Source of the DNA: an uncultured Oscillospiraceae bacterium
GTDB taxonomy: Bacteria; Bacillota; Clostridia; Oscillospirales; Oscillospiraceae
DNA length: 15,716 bases
Assembly: GCA_934643765.1 (NCBI GenBank)
Contig: CAKUCT010000020.1
Coordinates: 1-15,716 of the forward strand
Reading direction: 5' to 3'
The translations under genes were made by a program, and so were the position numbers. Positions 14,473 through 15,716 of the stretch are shown piece after piece. A model generated the notes under the pieces. That model did no database searches and was not told the origin of the DNA. It saw only the letters and a list, made by a program, of their open reading frames with translations. How positions within the stretch are numbered: the first letter of the stretch is position 1; every line of letters starts with the position of its first letter.

Positions 14473-14616
14473 CTAGCAGTCCATCAGCAGCGCGATGGCA
14501 ATCAGCCCCGCCGCCAGCAGCAGCCGCCAGAACCATCCGCAGATCAGAAACGACACCAGCAATCCGATTCCGAGCCCGAGCAGCAGCATCCGCAGACGCT
14601 CTGTACGAAGACACAT
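14473..14616 (-). CDS. 47-residue hydrophobic membrane microprotein upstream of sipL
   Basis: A short open frame from ATG 14616-14614 to TAG 14475-14473. AGAGGTGAT lies about five bases before the start, a good ribosome binding site. The product begins MCLRTERLRM, a short basic N-terminus. Two hydrophobic stretches follow, LLLGLGIGLLVSFLICG (11-27) and LLLAAGLIAIALLMDC (32-47), separated by WFWR. It is likely an integral membrane protein, perhaps a helical hairpin. Codons favour CTG and GCG, as in neighbouring genes, which supports real coding. It has no family I can name. It lies 166 bases upstream of sipL on the same strand, so it may belong to the spore-coat locus; that is inference. Confidence 0.6.
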   Translation of the reverse strand: MCLRTERLRMLLLGLGIGLLVSFLICGWFWRLLLAAGLIAIALLMDC

Positions 14617-14696
14617 CAAAATCACCTCTGTGTCATCTTACGCACCGCGCGCCGGAAGCGTTCTGCAAGGTCGCTGTAGATTTTTGCCCGGAAATG

Positions 14697-14705
14697 TGCT
14701 ACGAT
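14697..14705 (+). promoter_or_regulatory. Possible extended -10 promoter of the amidohydrolase gene
   Basis: TGCTACGAT contains a TGn extension and a -10 matching 4 of 6 positions. No convincing -35 lies 17 bases upstream (TAGATT). Transcription would start near 14712, just before the inverted repeat. Confidence 0.3.
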
Positions 14706-14713
14706 AAACGCGT

Positions 14714-14740
14714 CGGCTGACAATGCTGTTTTGTCAGCTG
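14714..14740. repeat. Inverted repeat in the amidohydrolase leader (operator or hairpin)
   Basis: GCTGACAA (14716-14723) and TTGTCAGC (14731-14738) are perfect complements around the 7-base loop TGCTGTT. One wobble pair and one more C-G pair extend the stem outward. It ends about 31 bases before the start codon, without a U-run, so it is more likely an operator or 5' stabilising hairpin than a terminator. Confidence 0.5.
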
Positions 14741-14771
14741 GCGCTATGCAAAACGAAAGGAACCTACCGCA

Positions 14772-15716
14772 ATGTCTACCCTTCTTCTGACCCATATTGA
14801 CGCGCTTGTCACCTGCGACGGTGCCGACCGCGTATTGCATGATGTCAATCTCTTCTGCCGCGACGGTCTGATTGAGGCCATCGACACCTGCCCGCGCGAG
14901 GCCGATACGGTGATCGACGCTTCCGGCATGCTCTGCTATCCGGGCCTTGTCAACACGCACCACCACTTATATCAGGTCTTTTCCCGGAACCTGCCGCAGG
15001 TGCAGAATCTGGAGCTGTTCGACTGGCTGAAAACGCTCTATGAAATCTGGAAGGGACTCAACGAGGACACTGTCCGCCTGTCGTCTCTTGTCGGCATGGG
15101 CGAGCTGATGAAAAACGGCTGCACCACCTGCTTTGACCATCACTATGTCTTCCCCGCGCACGCCGGTGATCTGCTGGGCGCGCAGCTTTCCGCCGCGTCA
15201 ACGCTCGGCATGCGCATGCATCTGTCGCGCGGCAGCATGGATCTGTCCAAAAAAGACGGCGGTCTGCCGCCCGACAGTGTGGTGCAGAGCATCGACGAAA
15301 TCATGGCCGACAGCGCGCGCCTGATTGAGGCGTATCACGACCCGAGCTTCCAGTCCATGCACCGCGTGGCGCTCGCGCCGTGCTCGCCGTTCTCGGTCTC
15401 CGGGGAACTCCTGCGTCAGAGTGCAATTCTCGCCCGGCAGTACCATGTCCGGCTGCACACCCACCTGTGCGAGACCAAGGACGAAGAAAACTACACCCTC
15501 TCCCGCTTCGGCATGCGCCCGCTTGCGTATATGCAGTCGCTTGGCTGGACCGGCCCGGACGTCTGGTATGCGCACGGCATTCATTTCAATACAGACGAGC
15601 TGCACCTGCTCGCAGAAACCGGCACCGGCGTCTGCCACTGCCCGATTTCCAATATGAAGCTCTCGTCCGGCATCGCGAGAATTCCGGAGATGCTGGCCCT
15701 TGGCGTACCGGTCGGC
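14772..15716 (+). CDS. Metal-dependent amidohydrolase, 8-oxoguanine deaminase / chlorohydrolase-like (3' end outside window)
   Basis: The first 315 residues of a gene that runs off the window. It belongs to the amidohydrolase superfamily branch that includes 8-oxoguanine deaminase, guanine deaminase, SsnA and atrazine chlorohydrolase. These enzymes use one metal to hydrolyse amino or chloro groups on purine- or triazine-like rings. The metal-binding His-x-His is His63/His65 (GLVNTHHHLYQ), followed by LELFDWLKTLYEIWKGL, which is characteristic of the 8-oxoguanine deaminase group. His231 with Glu234 (LHTHLCET) and His268 (YAHGIHF) complete what can be seen; the final metal-binding Asp should lie just beyond the end. 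AAAGGA sits about 12 bases before the ATG. The deaminase subgroup is probable, but the substrate is inferred. An SsnA-like or other purine-related role is the main alternative. Confidence 0.85.
   Translation, partial: MSTLLLTHIDALVTCDGADRVLHDVNLFCRDGLIEAIDTCPREADTVIDASGMLCYPGLVNTHHHLYQVFSRNLPQVQNLELFDWLKTLYEIWKGLNEDTVRLSSLVGMGELMKNGCTTCFDHHYVFPAHAGDLLGAQLSAASTLGMRMHLSRGSMDLSKKDGGLPPDSVVQSIDEIMADSARLIEAYHDPSFQSMHRVALAPCSPFSVSGELLRQSAILARQYHVRLHTHLCETKDEENYTLSRFGMRPLAYMQSLGWTGPDVWYAHGIHFNTDELHLLAETGTGVCHCPISNMKLSSGIARIPEMLALGVPVG

Noticed and set aside
14390..14614. A 74-codon minus-strand frame near the microprotein.
   Set aside because: It reads the same DNA as the microprotein in another frame, giving an Ala/Arg-rich product with no ribosome binding site at its GTG; the hydrophobic 47-codon frame is the better candidate.
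14617..14771. A possible purine riboswitch before the amidohydrolase.
   Set aside because: I see only one short inverted repeat, without the three-way junction pairing or conserved loops of a purine riboswitch, and no terminator or anti-terminator pair.
1..15716. Mobile elements, phage genes, CRISPR arrays, toxin-antitoxin or defence systems.
   Set aside because: I saw no transposase, integrase, direct-repeat array, terminal repeats or defence domains; every long frame with good coding character is accounted for by chromosomal housekeeping or sporulation genes.

Overview
The window comes from a GC-rich, endospore-forming member of the Bacillota, most likely class Clostridia and the Oscillospiraceae/Ruminococcaceae side of it. 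The grounds are a spoIVA homologue next to a SipL-type coat protein, the murT-gatD lipid II amidation pair, an anaerobe's pyruvate:ferredoxin oxidoreductase, strong AGGAGG-type ribosome binding sites and near-consensus SigA promoters. I see no rRNA, tRNA, CRISPR array, insertion sequence, phage gene or attachment site. This reads as ordinary, compact chromosomal backbone.

Layout. (1) 1-1013 (+): C-terminal part of nifJ, closed by a bidirectional terminator. (2) 1137-4560 (-): a tightly packed four-gene operon transcribed comEA-like > OmpR-type response regulator > sensor histidine kinase > double-GerMN lipoprotein. (3) 4585-6782 (+): a consensus promoter, a membrane-anchored D-Ala-D-Ala carboxypeptidase and a family 4 uracil-DNA glycosylase, then a hairpin shared with the convergent operon. 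(4) 6824-8935 (-): murT-gatD, whose promoter is placed so that the murT mRNA should be leaderless. (5) 9022-11168 (+): exodeoxyribonuclease III, translationally coupled to a secreted SLH-SH3-NlpC/P60 cell-wall hydrolase, then a strong terminator. (6) 11266-14616 (-): the spore-coat locus, with a 47-codon hydrophobic microprotein, sipL and spoIVA. (7) 14772-15716 (+): a 5'-complete, 3'-truncated amidohydrolase of the 8-oxoguanine deaminase/chlorohydrolase type, preceded by an inverted repeat.

Three themes recur. Envelope work: peptidoglycan trimming by the carboxypeptidase, lipid II amidation by MurT/GatD, wall hydrolysis by NlpC/P60, and a two-component system with its own lipoprotein. Sporulation: SpoIVA and SipL, with GerMN domains also found in spore proteins. 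Damage handling: uracil-DNA glycosylase, AP endonuclease and a possible oxidised-purine deaminase.

The least explained parts are the regulator-kinase-GerMN lipoprotein order, which recalls actinobacterial mtrA-mtrB-lpqB, the unannotated microprotein beside sipL-spoIVA, and the apparently leaderless murT transcript.
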